Of a stretch of DNA of 64,000 nucleotides, positions 8,080 through 17,369 are shown piece by piece. The notes under the pieces were generated by a model. It saw only the letters and a list, made by a program, of their open reading frames with translations, searched no databases and was not told the origin of the DNA. A program made the position numbers and the translations under genes. The DNA lies in NCBI GenBank assembly GCA_000161775.1, contig GG704596.1, forward strand, positions 428,543 to 492,542. Reading direction: 5' to 3'. The stretch comes from Ruegeria lacuscaerulensis ITI-1157 (GTDB lineage Bacteria > Pseudomonadota > Alphaproteobacteria > Rhodobacterales > Rhodobacteraceae). Positions within the stretch are counted from its first letter, which is position 1; each line of letters begins with the position of its first letter.

Positions 8080-9177
8080 TTGGCCTGGTTAAAGATATTT
8101 TTGGTTACTTGGTTCGTACTGCTTTGGCCGTCCCAGACATCGGCCGATATCGGCACCGTGATCGGACTGAAACAGGGCGCCAAGATCTTACGCGCCGGTT
8201 CACCGCAAACCGTGCGGACCGGGATGGGCGTCGCTTCCGGGGATACGATCAAGACGGACGGCAGCGGTCTTGTGCAGATGGTATTCACCGACGGGACCAA
8301 AATCGCGATAGGTTCAAATGCAACCATGGTTGTGGACGTCACGATGCTGCGCGGAAACCGCAAGGCAAAGTCCTTTGCCGTGCAGGCATTGGGCGGAAGC
8401 TTCCGTTTCATTTCGGGCAATAGCCGAAAAAAGGCCTATTCCATTCGGACGCCGACCGCGACCATGGCCGTTCGCGGAACGATATTTGACCTGTGGGTTG
8501 TTTCCCGATCCCAGAGCGCCATGCTGGTGCTGGATGGAACGGTGCAATTGTGCGGCCTGAATGGCGGATGCCGGTCCACAGGGCGTCAATGCAGCATGCT
8601 GGCGACGACGTCTCAAGGTGCCGTTGGTCAGCCTGCCAACCAGGAAACGTACGACAATGCCCTTCGGGACGGATTTCCATTCGTTACCGCGCAAGAGCCC
8701 CTACTCGCTCCGCTGCAGGTTGACGTCGGCGGCTGCGCCCAAGAGGTCGCACCGATCAAGATCAAACACTCTGATGCAAAAGCGCCTCGCCGCACGAGAA
8801 CACAAAGTGCCGGAGTGGCTGCCGCCGCTGCTCCAAAAGAAAAACCGCCACCGGAGCCGACAAAAAAACAGAACAAGTCGGGCCATCAGGATGGGTCCAT
8901 TCCCGGCGGGCAATCAAAGAACAAAGACGGTTTCGGCAATCCGGGCAAAGGCAAGACCAACAGGTCGGGCCAAGGTGACGGCACCAACCCCGGAGGTCAG
9001 TCCAGAAACGCGGGCGGGACCGGCAACCCAGGCAAAGGCACCGCGAACAGATCCGGAGGAAAGCAGGGGGCCCGCACCGGGGAGACGCCAAAAGACAACG
9101 GGAAATCGGAAAACACCGCGAAGGGCAAAGGTCGCGGACAAGAGGAGAGCAACGGCAGAAATCGTGGCAAGGGATAG
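8080..9177 (+). CDS. Secreted FecR-domain protein with Gly/Asn/Lys-rich repeat tail
   Basis: 365 aa from a TTG start preceded by GGGGA at 9 bases. This start puts a clean signal peptide (LAWLKIFLVTWFVLL...SADIG) at the N terminus. An ATG at 7966 is in frame but adds unlike sequence. A FecR domain follows, with FTDGTKIAIGSNATMVV and RTPTATMAVRGTIFDL. The last ~120 residues are low complexity and hold two ~30-aa repeats with the pattern PGGQSxN-GxGNPGKGxxNRSG. The protein is probably periplasmic or exported. It is not a FecI/FecR anti-sigma pair, because no sigma factor gene is nearby. FecR-like secreted proteins are often paired with CHASE2-cyclase genes, as here. Confidence 0.72.
   Translation: MAWLKIFLVTWFVLLWPSQTSADIGTVIGLKQGAKILRAGSPQTVRTGMGVASGDTIKTDGSGLVQMVFTDGTKIAIGSNATMVVDVTMLRGNRKAKSFAVQALGGSFRFISGNSRKKAYSIRTPTATMAVRGTIFDLWVVSRSQSAMLVLDGTVQLCGLNGGCRSTGRQCSMLATTSQGAVGQPANQETYDNALRDGFPFVTAQEPLLAPLQVDVGGCAQEVAPIKIKHSDAKAPRRTRTQSAGVAAAAAPKEKPPPEPTKKQNKSGHQDGSIPGGQSKNKDGFGNPGKGKTNRSGQGDGTNPGGQSRNAGGTGNPGKGTANRSGGKQGARTGETPKDNGKSENTAKGKGRGQEESNGRNRGKG
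8887..9066 (+). repeat. Two tandem ~90-base repeats coding for the Gly-rich tail
   Basis: Two imperfect 30-codon units in the FecR protein tail share PGGQS, GNPGKG and NRSG blocks in the same order. They suggest local duplication, and an extended surface or matrix-binding segment. Confidence 0.55.
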
Positions 9178-9279
9178 CAATATCGTAGCGTCGGTCGGCT
9201 GAAGACCTGCGGGTTGGCTCGGCATTTTTTGAAGCCGCGAACGAAGCTGCTACCCCTTCCGCGGAATTCGGAGGCTGAC

Positions 9280-11523
9280 GTGTTGCCGAAATTCAAGGAA
9301 AGGATCAGCCGGAAACACACCTTTCGGCTTTTTGCGTTCGCGCTTGTCCTTCTGGGATGCTTCGTTCGCATCATCGACCCTTATCCGGTCCGTACCGCGC
9401 GCCTCATCTATTTTGACGTTTTACAACGGATATCACCACGCGACTACAATCCGGATCTGCCGGTGAGAGTTGTGGACATTGATGAAGAGTCCTTGCGGAA
9501 TTGGGGCCAATGGCCCTGGCCGCGGACGCTGCTGGCGCAGATGGTGAAGACGCTGGGCGAGCACGGGGCCGCGGCCATCGTGTTCGACGTCCTGTTTGCC
9601 GAGCCTGACAGGTCTTCTCCCTCGCGGTTGATCGATGAACCGGCGCTTGAGGGATTGTTGAACTCGGAACACATCGCCACGCTTGTGGACAATGATATGT
9701 TGTTCGGCCTCGAGATCGCGAACTGGCCCGTGGTTTTGGGTACGGCAGCCCGATGGGCAGACAAGGGCGGCAAACTTACTGCCGCGGCCGGAATCGTCGA
9801 AATCGGAGAAACACCGACATCCGGCCTGATCTCGGTACCCGGCTGGACACCCATTGCGCCTCCCCTTGAGCGGGCGGCAACCGGAATCGGAGGCGTGAAC
9901 GTCTCACCGCTGGGCGGCGCCAGCGTCGTGCGGCATGTTCCGACGCTCTGGCGTGGCCCCGACGGTCTTGTGCCAAGCCTGAGCATCGAAGCCCTGCGCG
10001 TGGCCTTGGGTGAATCCGCCATAGTGGTCGAAGGTGCGCCTGACGAGACCGGGATCACCTTGGCTGTTGAAGTGGGCGGCTTCCGGCTTCCGACCACGGG
10101 AAACGGTGAAATCTGGGTCAGGTACCGGCTCGATCGGCCGGAACTGTATCTTTCGGCGAACGCCATCCTGGCCAACCCGGAGGACCCGGCGCTGGGCGCA
10201 CTGATCCAGGGTCACATCGTTCTGGTCGGAACGTCGGCTGCCGGTATGTTCGACGTGCATCAGACATCGCTGGGCGAAACCGTTCCGGGCGTTTCGATTC
10301 ATGCACAAATGATCGAGCAGATTCTGACCGGCGAAATGCTGAAACGATCAGATGTGACCGCGGCGCTTGAATTGATCTGCTTCATATTGCTGGGAATAAT
10401 CGTGACGGCAGTGATGTCCAGCCTTGGCGCCGTTGCCTCATTTGTGGCCGGTGGGGTCGCCGCATTCTTCGTGCTGGGAACAAGCTGGCTTGTGTTTCAG
10501 AACCAGTTGGTCTTGTTCGACGTCACCTTCCCGCTGTTGGGTGGTATGGCCAATTTCGGATTGCTGGCTGGATATCAGTTTCTTGCGGCGGAGCGCGAAA
10601 AACTCGCAATTCGCAAGGTTTTTTCGCACTACGTCGCTCCGGAAATTCTGGATGAGATGGAATCTTCAGGGCTCAAGCTGCAACTGGGCGGCGAAGCGCA
10701 GGAGATCACGGTCATGTTTTCGGACATTCGTGGGTTCACGCCCCTGTCGGAATCCGTTTCGGCAACGGATCTGGTCAGGCTTCTGAATGCGCTGTTTTCA
10801 GAAATCGGCGACCAGATTCTGGCCGAGCGGGGCACGATCGACAAATTCATCGGCGATGCCGTGATGGCCTTTTGGAACGCTCCTTTGCCGGTAAGAAACC
10901 ATCAATTGCGCGCGGCGCGCGCCGCACTGCGGATGCGGCAGGCACTGGTTCGCTTCAACTCATCCCCTATCATGCGCCACCACCCTGCAATTGAATTGGC
11001 AACCGGTTGCGCATCCGGCATTGCCTGCGTCGGAAACATCGGATCGAGACAGCGTTTCAACTACACCGTCATCGGAGATGTCGTGAACGTTGCATCGCGG
11101 ATCGAGCAGAGCTGCCGCCATGTCCACTACGATATCCTTGTGTCGAGCGCTGTGCATGGCGCTGTTTGCTCGGAACTTGCATTGCTCGAGGCGGGATTCG
11201 TCGATCTGAAAGGACGAAGCGAGCTTGAACCCGTCTTTGCCCTGGTTGGAGACCGGGGCCTGGCTGAAACCAAAAGATTTCAGGGCTTGATCCTGAAACA
11301 CAGGGCCTTGGTCAACACGATCCGCAGCCGGCAGCCGCGCGATAAGGTTCAGGCGCTTTGCGCCGAATGCGAAAGCATGGCGGCGGCGGTGGAACCCGGG
11401 CTAGGGAAATTCTATCGGGCCATTCCGGGCCGGGTCGCTGACTTTCGTTCAGAGGTGCAAACAGAGAGAGCCGTTTTCAGCCACGGCGGTGACGGCATGG
11501 CCGACACCAAGCGAACACCTTGA
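9280..11523 (+). CDS. CHASE2-domain class III adenylate/guanylate cyclase
   Basis: 747 aa. An N-terminal membrane segment (FALVLLGCFVRII) precedes a large extracytoplasmic CHASE2 sensor (~45-355, with RVVDIDEESLRNWGQWPWPR and AAIVFDVLFAEPD). Three hydrophobic helices follow (~365-445), then a cytoplasmic cyclase domain (~465-650). Catalytic motifs include VMFSDIRGFTPLSES, DKFIGDAVMAFWNAP and NYTVIGDVVNVASRIE, which supply the metal-binding aspartates and the transition-state Asn/Arg. The product should be cAMP (GTP use cannot be excluded). The start chosen is the GTG at 9280, because GGAGG lies 5 bases upstream; a TTG at 9214 lacks a site. It lies 102 bases after the FecR gene and is probably co-transcribed with it. 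Confidence 0.85.
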   Translation: MLPKFKERISRKHTFRLFAFALVLLGCFVRIIDPYPVRTARLIYFDVLQRISPRDYNPDLPVRVVDIDEESLRNWGQWPWPRTLLAQMVKTLGEHGAAAIVFDVLFAEPDRSSPSRLIDEPALEGLLNSEHIATLVDNDMLFGLEIANWPVVLGTAARWADKGGKLTAAAGIVEIGETPTSGLISVPGWTPIAPPLERAATGIGGVNVSPLGGASVVRHVPTLWRGPDGLVPSLSIEALRVALGESAIVVEGAPDETGITLAVEVGGFRLPTTGNGEIWVRYRLDRPELYLSANAILANPEDPALGALIQGHIVLVGTSAAGMFDVHQTSLGETVPGVSIHAQMIEQILTGEMLKRSDVTAALELICFILLGIIVTAVMSSLGAVASFVAGGVAAFFVLGTSWLVFQNQLVLFDVTFPLLGGMANFGLLAGYQFLAAEREKLAIRKVFSHYVAPEILDEMESSGLKLQLGGEAQEITVMFSDIRGFTPLSESVSATDLVRLLNALFSEIGDQILAERGTIDKFIGDAVMAFWNAPLPVRNHQLRAARAALRMRQALVRFNSSPIMRHHPAIELATGCASGIACVGNIGSRQRFNYTVIGDVVNVASRIEQSCRHVHYDILVSSAVHGAVCSELALLEAGFVDLKGRSELEPVFALVGDRGLAETKRFQGLILKHRALVNTIRSRQPRDKVQALCAECESMAAAVEPGLGKFYRAIPGRVADFRSEVQTERAVFSHGGDGMADTKRTP

Positions 11524-11756
11524 GCTGCACCAGCTCATGTTGGCAAATGACCTGTCCAGACTGGGGGCGACACCGTGTCGATGAAACCAGGGAAGCTCTC
11601 ACTGCTTCGTGCGTTCTTGATCTGGTTCGAGCAGCGCTGAACGAGGTTTGGCAGCAAAACCCGGCCACGAGCGACCGGAGCGGGTTCGACAGGGCAATCC
11701 TTGCTCCCAAGTCATTATTCATTCATATTCCTATATGAGAATAAAGGGAGCAAGAC
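11524..11756. other. 233-base intergenic region before the metallo-beta-lactamase operon
   Basis: No conserved frame. The right end is A+T-rich (11712-11746) and holds the palindromic operator described separately, followed by GGGAG just upstream of the next start. Confidence 0.5.
11727..11742. promoter_or_regulatory. SqrR-type operator ATTC-N8-GAAT
   Basis: ATTCCTATATGAGAAT is an exact match to ATTC-N8-GAAT, the motif reported for the persulfide-responsive repressor SqrR. It sits 14 bases before the start of the metallo-beta-lactamase/Crp operon, suited to repression. The likely regulator is the SoxR encoded at 27888-28250. Confidence 0.7.
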
Positions 11757-12668
11757 ATGAATATCTCACGGCGTAGGATGATGCAGGCCATGGCGGCCAT
11801 TCCGCTTGCGGGCGGCCTGCCGATCTTGGCCAGGGCCGACATTTCGATTGGTTCGGCCATGCTTACCACGGTCAGCGATGGCCATCTGATCCTGCCCGGC
11901 AGTTTCATATTTGCCCCCATGCCCAAGGATGAGCTTGGTGAGATTCTGGCGGAATACGGGATATCAGGTGAATCACTGGAACCCGAATGCAACCTGACCC
12001 TGTATCGCGACGGCAAGAACACCGTTCTGTTCGACGTTGGCGCGGGGTCGGATTTCGTGCCGACTGCAGGCAACGTTCTTGACAGTCTCGACGCGGCGGG
12101 CGTCACCCCCGAGGACGTGACCCATGTCGTGTTCACGCATGCACATCCCGACCACATCTGGGGGCTGCTGGATGATTTCGACGAGATCGTCTTCCCCGAT
12201 GCGACCTTCATGATGGGCCGAGCCGAGTGGGATTATTGGTGGAACCCCGAGACCGCCAACACCATCGGCGAGGCCCGTGCCGCTCATGCCGTAGGCGCGA
12301 AAAGAAGGATGACCGCGATCGAAGATCGCGTGCAGCTTTTTGACGCCGATCAGGAAATCCTACCCGGAATCGCTGCGGTTTCGACCCCGGGTCATACTCC
12401 GGGTCACATGGCGTTCGAGATCCGGCAGGGCAACACGGCCGCGCTTGTCGTCGGCGATGCCATCGGCAATCACCACGTCGCCTTCCGCCGGCCCGCGTGG
12501 CACAGCGGCTCGGACCAGGACGCCGAGACGGCGGCCGCCACGCGGCAGGTTTTGTTCGACCGTCTGACGCACGAGGACCTGACCCTGATCGGCTTCCATC
12601 TTCCCGGCGGCGGCATCGGCCGCGCGGAAAAGGCCGGTGACGGATATCGTTTCGTGGGGGCTGCATGA
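11757..12668 (+). CDS. Tat-exported metallo-beta-lactamase-fold hydrolase
   Basis: 303 aa. The N terminus SRRRMMQAMAAIPL looks like a Tat signal. The metal motif is complete: HVVFTHAHPDHIWG (HxHxDH), STPGHTPGH, then VGDAIGN and a late histidine (IGFHLPGGG). It is probably a periplasmic zinc or iron hydrolase. It is first in an operon whose next gene overlaps by 4 bases (ATGA) and encodes another MBL-fold protein. The substrate is unknown; context (sox neighbours, SqrR-type operator) suggests a sulfur or thiol compound. Confidence 0.82.
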   Translation: MNISRRRMMQAMAAIPLAGGLPILARADISIGSAMLTTVSDGHLILPGSFIFAPMPKDELGEILAEYGISGESLEPECNLTLYRDGKNTVLFDVGAGSDFVPTAGNVLDSLDAAGVTPEDVTHVVFTHAHPDHIWGLLDDFDEIVFPDATFMMGRAEWDYWWNPETANTIGEARAAHAVGAKRRMTAIEDRVQLFDADQEILPGIAAVSTPGHTPGHMAFEIRQGNTAALVVGDAIGNHHVAFRRPAWHSGSDQDAETAAATRQVLFDRLTHEDLTLIGFHLPGGGIGRAEKAGDGYRFVGAA

Positions 12669-13609
12669 TGCGCGCAATCGTTCTGGCGGCGATGATGGCC
12701 GCCCCCGCATGGGCCAGCGAAGACATCGCGGACCAATATCCCGGCTCACCTCTGTATTCGAAACCGGTGGAATTCATTCCGAATGTCTGGTCGGCGATCG
12801 GGGCGACGGCGCCGCCCACCTATGAAAACTCGGGCCACAACAACAACCTCAGCTTCATCGTCACCGGCGATGGGGTCGTGGTGATCAATGGCGGCGCGGC
12901 CTATGTCCTGGCCAAGGCGCTGCACGAAGAGATCAAGGCCATCACCGACCAGCCCGTGAAGCTGGTGATTGACGAGAACGGTCAGGGGCACGCGATGCTG
13001 GGTAACTCCTATTGGGCCGAGCAAGGCGTTCCGATTCTGGCGCATGTGGATGCCGCACATGAAATCGAAGAGCGCGGCCATCAGCTGCTGGAGGAGATGA
13101 AGCGCTACAACCGTGACAAGGCCGAAGGCACGTTAGTCGCGCCGCCCACCGAAACCTTCGAGGATACGCGCGTCATCGAGATGGGCGACTACCGGATCGA
13201 GGTGCTGCATCTGGGCCCGGCCCACGGGCCCGGCGACACGCAGGTCTGGCTGCCCGAGCAGAGTCTGGTCATTGCCGGTGATATGGCCTTTCACGAACGG
13301 ATGCTGCCGATCTTCGAGGATACCATCGTGGCGGACTGGATCGAAACCTGGGAAACCGGGTTCGAGCCTTTGGGCGTCACCTATGTCATTCCCGGCCACG
13401 GGCATCCCACCAACATGGACCAGGTGCGGCGCTATACCCGCGATTATCTGGTCTATCTTCGGGAAAAAATCGGCGCGCATCTTGAAGAGGGCGGCGATCT
13501 GGCCGATGCCTACTACATCGACCAAAGCCCCTACGCGCATCTCGACACGTTCGAGGAACTGGCCACGAAGAATGCCGGGCGCGTCTATGAACAGATGGAG
13601 TTCGAGTGA
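12665..13609 (+). CDS. soxH: SoxH-like metallo-beta-lactamase-fold protein with altered metal motif
   Basis: 314 aa with a Sec-type signal (AIVLAAMMAAPAWAS). It has the MBL fold: IVTGDGVVVINGG, HLGPAHGPGDTQVWLP, AGDMAFHERMLP and VIPGHGHPTN. At the usual HxHxDH position it reads DENGQGHAMLGN, so two first-site histidines are missing, as in one branch of SoxH-like proteins. SoxH lies at the end of the Paracoccus sox locus and is dispensable for thiosulfate oxidation; its function is unclear. The ATG overlaps the previous stop, and its own stop overlaps the Crp-like gene start. The soxH assignment is by similarity and context. Confidence 0.7.
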   Translation: MMRAIVLAAMMAAPAWASEDIADQYPGSPLYSKPVEFIPNVWSAIGATAPPTYENSGHNNNLSFIVTGDGVVVINGGAAYVLAKALHEEIKAITDQPVKLVIDENGQGHAMLGNSYWAEQGVPILAHVDAAHEIEERGHQLLEEMKRYNRDKAEGTLVAPPTETFEDTRVIEMGDYRIEVLHLGPAHGPGDTQVWLPEQSLVIAGDMAFHERMLPIFEDTIVADWIETWETGFEPLGVTYVIPGHGHPTNMDQVRRYTRDYLVYLREKIGAHLEEGGDLADAYYIDQSPYAHLDTFEELATKNAGRVYEQMEFE

Positions 13610-14226
13610 CCGACCACGCCGCCCAACCTTTTCTGGCCCAGGGCGACAAACTCCGGGTGCCCGACGGCACCTGCCTGTTCCGGCCCGGCGACGAGAGCCG
13701 GGCCTTTCTGTTCGTCCTGACCGGCTCGGTCCGGGTTGAACAGACCAATGCCGCCGGTCGTACCGTCGTCCTGTACAGGGTCGAGGCCGGGGACAGCTGT
13801 GTTCTGACCACGACCGGGCTTTTGTCCGGGCGTCCCTATTCGGGCTACGGCTATGCCGAAGGCGACGTTACGGCGGTTTCGATTCCGGCCGCGCGGTTCC
13901 GCGCGTTGCTGAGTTCAGATCCGAGATTCCAGGAGATCGTGTTTCGCAACTTCGCCGAACGGGTGGGCGAACTGACCGACGTGATCGACGATCTGCTGAT
14001 CCACCGCACCGATCAGCGCATCGCCCGCTGGCTGGCCGCTCGGGCCGAGCCGACCATCCACGTCACCCAGCAGGAACTGGCCCAGGAGTTGGGTACCGTG
14101 CGCGAAGTCGTCTCGCGAACGCTGAAGTCCTTTGAAAACCGCGGCTGGATCAGGTCTGGGCGCGGGACGATCACGGTGCTGCAGGCCTCGAGCCTCGCCG
14201 CACACGGGCGCAATACCGAAACGTGA
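13606..14226 (+). CDS. Crp/Fnr-family transcriptional regulator
   Basis: 206 aa. An N-terminal cyclic-nucleotide-binding-like beta barrel (FRPGDESRAFLFVLTGSVRV) is followed by a dimer helix and a C-terminal winged helix (VTQQELAQELGTVREVVSRTLKSFENRGWI) with the recognition-helix pattern VREVVSR. The FNR N-terminal cysteine cluster is absent, and the barrel does not obviously carry the cAMP-binding arginine/serine pair, so the signal is unknown. The GTG start overlaps the soxH stop (GTGA). Crp-like regulators beside DUF2892 and YeeE genes are typical of sulfide-responsive clusters. Confidence 0.85.
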   Translation: MTDHAAQPFLAQGDKLRVPDGTCLFRPGDESRAFLFVLTGSVRVEQTNAAGRTVVLYRVEAGDSCVLTTTGLLSGRPYSGYGYAEGDVTAVSIPAARFRALLSSDPRFQEIVFRNFAERVGELTDVIDDLLIHRTDQRIARWLAARAEPTIHVTQQELAQELGTVREVVSRTLKSFENRGWIRSGRGTITVLQASSLAAHGRNTET

Positions 14227-14291
14227 TTCAGTCACATACGTCGCGGCGATCTTCTGGCTTCATGGCGTGGACTCAAGCAAGGAGACACGAC

Positions 14292-14480
14292 ATGACTCGC
14301 AATCTTGGACAATTCGACCGTATCGCCCGCCTGGTTCTGGGGGCGCTGCTCATCATTCTGGCGGCCATGGGCACCATCGGTGTCTGGGGGTATCTCGGCG
14401 TGATCTTCGTCGGCACGGCTTTCCTGAACTTCTGCCCGATCTACCGGGTCCTCGGGATCAAGACCTGCAGCGACTGCTGA
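14292..14480 (+). CDS. DUF2892 (YgaP-type transmembrane) protein
   Basis: 62 aa with two membrane helices (RLVLGALLIILAAMG and WGYLGVIFVGTAFLNF), ending in the DUF2892 signature NFCPIYRVLGIKTC. In YgaP this membrane part is fused to a rhodanese; here it stands alone. The start is the ATG preceded by AGGAG at 7 bases; an upstream in-frame ATT lacks a site. The two cysteines may take part in sulfane-sulfur handling (inference). Confidence 0.8.
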   Translation: MTRNLGQFDRIARLVLGALLIILAAMGTIGVWGYLGVIFVGTAFLNFCPIYRVLGIKTCSDC

Positions 14481-14583
14481 GACCACGCAGTTACCCGATG
14501 GTAGCCGACCTCACTTGAGCCAAGTCAAGGCAAGTTGAACGCAACCGGCTCAGAGTGTCGCGGAAACAACTCGCCGGTGGCCC

Positions 14584-15637
14584 TTGGTGGAACAGTTGAT
14601 TGAACAGTTCGGAGAACCAAGGCTCCTGATGATCTCGGGGGCCTTGGTCGGGCTGGTGTTCGGCGCCGCGGCGGGTCACTCGCGTTTTTGCCTGCGCGCG
14701 GCAACGATCGAAGTCACCGAACGCCGGTTCGGCCCGAAACTGGCGATCTGGCTGATTGCTTTCACCGCCGCGCTGGCGCTGGTGCAACTGGCGATCCTTT
14801 CGGGGCACCTGGATGTAAGTTCGGCGCGTCAGATCGCCGGAACGGGCAGCCTGTCTGGGGCTGTCATAGGCGGATTGATGTTCGGCGCCGGGATGATCTT
14901 GGCGCGCGGCTGCGCCAGCCGGCTGTTGGTTCTGTCGGCGTCGGGCAATCTGCGGGCCATCGTGACCGGCCTGGTGCTGACCCTGACCGCTCAGGCCGCG
15001 TATCGAGGCGTTTTGGCGCCCGCGCGCGAAGCGCTGGCCGATCTGTGGACGATTCCGGGAGGGCCGGATCGGCTGCTGGCAGATACCTCGGCGCCATTGG
15101 GAGTGGCGGCCCTGCTGGCGCTGCTGGCCGCGCTTGTGTTCGGCTGGTCCAAGGGCGTGCGCCCGACCGAGTTGGTCGCCGCCGCGCTGGTCGGGGGGGG
15201 CGGTCTTTCTGGGCTGGTTCATCACTTATGCCATCGCCGCTGCGTCGTTCGAAGTGGTGCAGGTGCAATCCGTGACCTTCACCGGGCCCTCGGCCGACAC
15301 GCTGATGGCATTGGTCAACGAACGGAATTTGCCGATGAGTTTCGGGCTGGGACTGGTTCCTGGCGTGTTCGTCGGGGCGTTGTGCGTCGCCCTGCTGAAA
15401 GGTGAAGCCAGGATCCAGCGGTTCGGCGCGGACACCCCGATGGAGCGCTACCTGGTCGGAGGCGTCCTGATGGGGTTCGGCAGCATGCTGGCGGGCGGCT
15501 GCGCCGTGGGTGCCGGATTGTCGGGCGGGGCCATCCTGGCGATGACGGCCTGGGTGGCCGTGTTCTGCATGTGGATCGGCGCCGTCACCACCCACAGCCT
15601 GCTTCACTTGCGAAAACGCAGCTCGGCCATTGCCTGA
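14584..15637 (+). pseudogene. YeeE/YedE thiosulfate-type transporter, frameshifted at an 8-G tract
   Basis: Two adjacent frames make up one ~350-aa YeeE/YedE membrane protein. The first frame (14584-~15200) carries GHSRFCLRAATIE and ILARGCASRLLV. The second (~15193-15637) carries GGAVFLGWFITYAIA, MLAGGCAVGAGLSGG and the C terminus. They join at a run of eight G (15193-15200), and removing one G gives a continuous protein. The family imports thiosulfate or sulfur compounds through conserved cysteines, which are present here. The start is TTG at 14584 or GTG at 14587. Either the gene is inactivated, switches by slippage, or the G count is a sequencing error. Confidence 0.8.
15193..15200 (+). 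repeat. Homopolymer of eight G within the YeeE gene
   Basis: This is the point where the reading frame breaks. Seven G would restore the protein. Such tracts are prone to slippage in replication, transcription and sequencing. Confidence 0.9.
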
Positions 15638-15650
15638 TCCACGCGTGGCG

Positions 15651-16868
15651 TCATTGCGCAGCCAGTGGCTGCCGCGCCAATTGGCATCGCGCCCATAGCG
15701 TCCCGAGTGCAGCGATCAACCGGTCGATATCCCGCTGGCTATGTACCGGCGACGGCGTGATCCGCAGCCGCTCTGTCCCCTTGGGAACCGTTGGATAGTT
15801 GATCGGCTGAATATAGATTCCGTGCTCTCGCAACAGCATGTCCGAGATGAACTTGCATTTGACCGGGTCGCCGACCATCACCGGAATGATATGGCTGGGG
15901 TTTTCGATATGAGGCAGGCCGATCTCGTCCAGCCGTGCCCGCACCTGCGCCACCCGCGCCTGCTGCGCCGCGCGCTCGTCCGAGCTGGCCTTGAGGTGCC
16001 GGATCGAGGCCGCCGCTCCGGCCGCCAGAGCCGGGGGCAGAGCGGTGGTGAAGATGAACCCGCTGGCAAATGAACGTACGAAATCGCAGATCTCTGCCGA
16101 GGCGGCGATATATCCGCCCATGACCCCGAACGCCTTGCCCAAAGTGCCCTGAATGATGGTCAGCCGGTCCATCACCCCCTCGCGTTCGGCAATGCCACCG
16201 CCGCGCGGGCCGTACAGGCCCACGGCGTGAACCTCGTCGAGATAGGTCATGGCGCCATACCGGTCGGCCAGATCGCAGATTGCGGCGATCGGGGCAATGT
16301 CGCCATCCATCGAATAAACACTCTCGAATGCGATCAGCTTGGGCTGTTCCGGCGGCAAGGCAGCCAGCTTCGCCTCGAGATCGGCCAGATCGTTGTGCTT
16401 CCAGATTACCTTTTGCGCCCGCGAGTGGCGGATGCCTTCGATCATCGAAGCATGGTTCAACGCATCCGAAAGCACGACACAATTGGGAATTCGCGCCGCC
16501 AAAGTGCCCAGGGCCGCCCAGTTGGACACATAGCCCGAGGTAAACAACAGGGCGGCTTCCTTGTTGTGCAGATCCGCCAGTTCGGATTCCAGAATAACAT
16601 GGTCATGGGTGGTGCCGGATATGTTGCGCGTCCCACCCGCGCCAGCACCGGTCCGGTCCAGCGCCTCGTGCATGGCCGACAGAACCTTTGGATGCTGGCC
16701 CATGCCCAGATAGTCATTCGAACACCAGATCGTCACCTCACCCGGTCCGTTGTGGCAGTTTGCGACCGGAAAACGACCGCGATGCCGCTCGAGCTCGGCG
16801 AATTTGCGATAGTTGCCCTCGAGCCGAAGCCGGTCCAGTTCGGATCGAAAGAAGCCCGTATAGTCCAT
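15651..16868 (-). CDS. hemA: 5-aminolevulinate synthase
   Basis: 405 aa of the alpha-oxoamine synthase family. It condenses glycine and succinyl-CoA to 5-aminolevulinate, the first step of heme synthesis in alphaproteobacteria. Visible features are [13 protein letters not shown], the glycine-rich [21 protein letters not shown], the PLP-binding [10 protein letters not shown] and the PLP lysine in GTLGKAFG. Its ATG shares a base with the stop of the upstream DUF302 gene (TGATG), so it is translationally coupled to the end of the sox cluster. The copy here probably serves heme demand for the Sox cytochromes. Whether another hemA/hemT exists elsewhere cannot be seen. Confidence 0.93.
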   Translation of the reverse strand: MDYTGFFRSELDRLRLEGNYRKFAELERHRGRFPVANCHNGPGEVTIWCSNDYLGMGQHPKVLSAMHEALDRTGAGAGGTRNISGTTHDHVILESELADLHNKEAALLFTSGYVSNWAALGTLAARIPNCVVLSDALNHASMIEGIRHSRAQKVIWKHNDLADLEAKLAALPPEQPKLIAFESVYSMDGDIAPIAAICDLADRYGAMTYLDEVHAVGLYGPRGGGIAEREGVMDRLTIIQGTLGKAFGVMGGYIAASAEICDFVRSFASGFIFTTALPPALAAGAAASIRHLKASSDERAAQQARVAQVRARLDEIGLPHIENPSHIIPVMVGDPVKCKFISDMLLREHGIYIQPINYPTVPKGTERLRITPSPVHSQRDIDRLIAALGTLWARCQLARQPLAAQ

Positions 16869-17293
16869 CAGTCCGCGACGGCCTCGGTGACGATGTCGTC
16901 AAGAAGGGCCTGAACCTTCTGCATCGGGCCTTCGGGATAGGGGCGGTACCCGACCATCACCTCTCCGTCACGCTCGGTGACGAAGATGCCATAGGGGCAG
17001 TGCTGGATGTTCATCGGATCGGCCTCCATCACCTCGCGCGATACGACCGCCGAGCAGAACAGGAAGATATCCGCCTTGTCGAACACCTTGGCCGAGCTGC
17101 CGACGTCCTCTCCGGTACGGTTCAGCATGTCGCCCACATGGCTGACATAGTCGATCACCAGTCCCTTGCCGACAATCGCGCTTTCGACCGCAAAGGTTGC
17201 GTCATCGAAACTTCCGTCAAAGGGAACGAGGATCGGCTCGGCCCAGGCCGATCCGGCCATCACCGTCAACGCCAGGATTGCATGTTTCATCAT
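16868..17293 (-). CDS. Periplasmic DUF302 protein
   Basis: 141 aa with a signal peptide ([16 protein letters not shown]). A DUF302 domain follows, with [16 protein letters not shown] and the conserved [13 protein letters not shown] segment containing a Cys. DUF302 proteins accompany sox and other sulfur-oxidation genes; no biochemical function is established. It lies 108 bases after soxF on the same strand and is coupled to hemA. Confidence 0.8.
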   Translation of the reverse strand: MMKHAILALTVMAGSAWAEPILVPFDGSFDDATFAVESAIVGKGLVIDYVSHVGDMLNRTGEDVGSSAKVFDKADIFLFCSAVVSREVMEADPMNIQHCPYGIFVTERDGEVMVGYRPYPEGPMQKVQALLDDIVTEAVAD

Positions 17294-17369
17294 CGTGATC
17301 CTTTCTGTTCAGGGGGCGGCCATTCGCCCGGCCCGTTCGTGCGCTCTGCGGTTTCCCGGGTACGGAAAC

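Noticed and set aside
8080..9177. FecR protein as anti-sigma factor of an iron-uptake system
   Set aside because: There is a signal peptide rather than a single-pass anti-sigma layout, and no ECF sigma factor or TonB receptor gene nearby.
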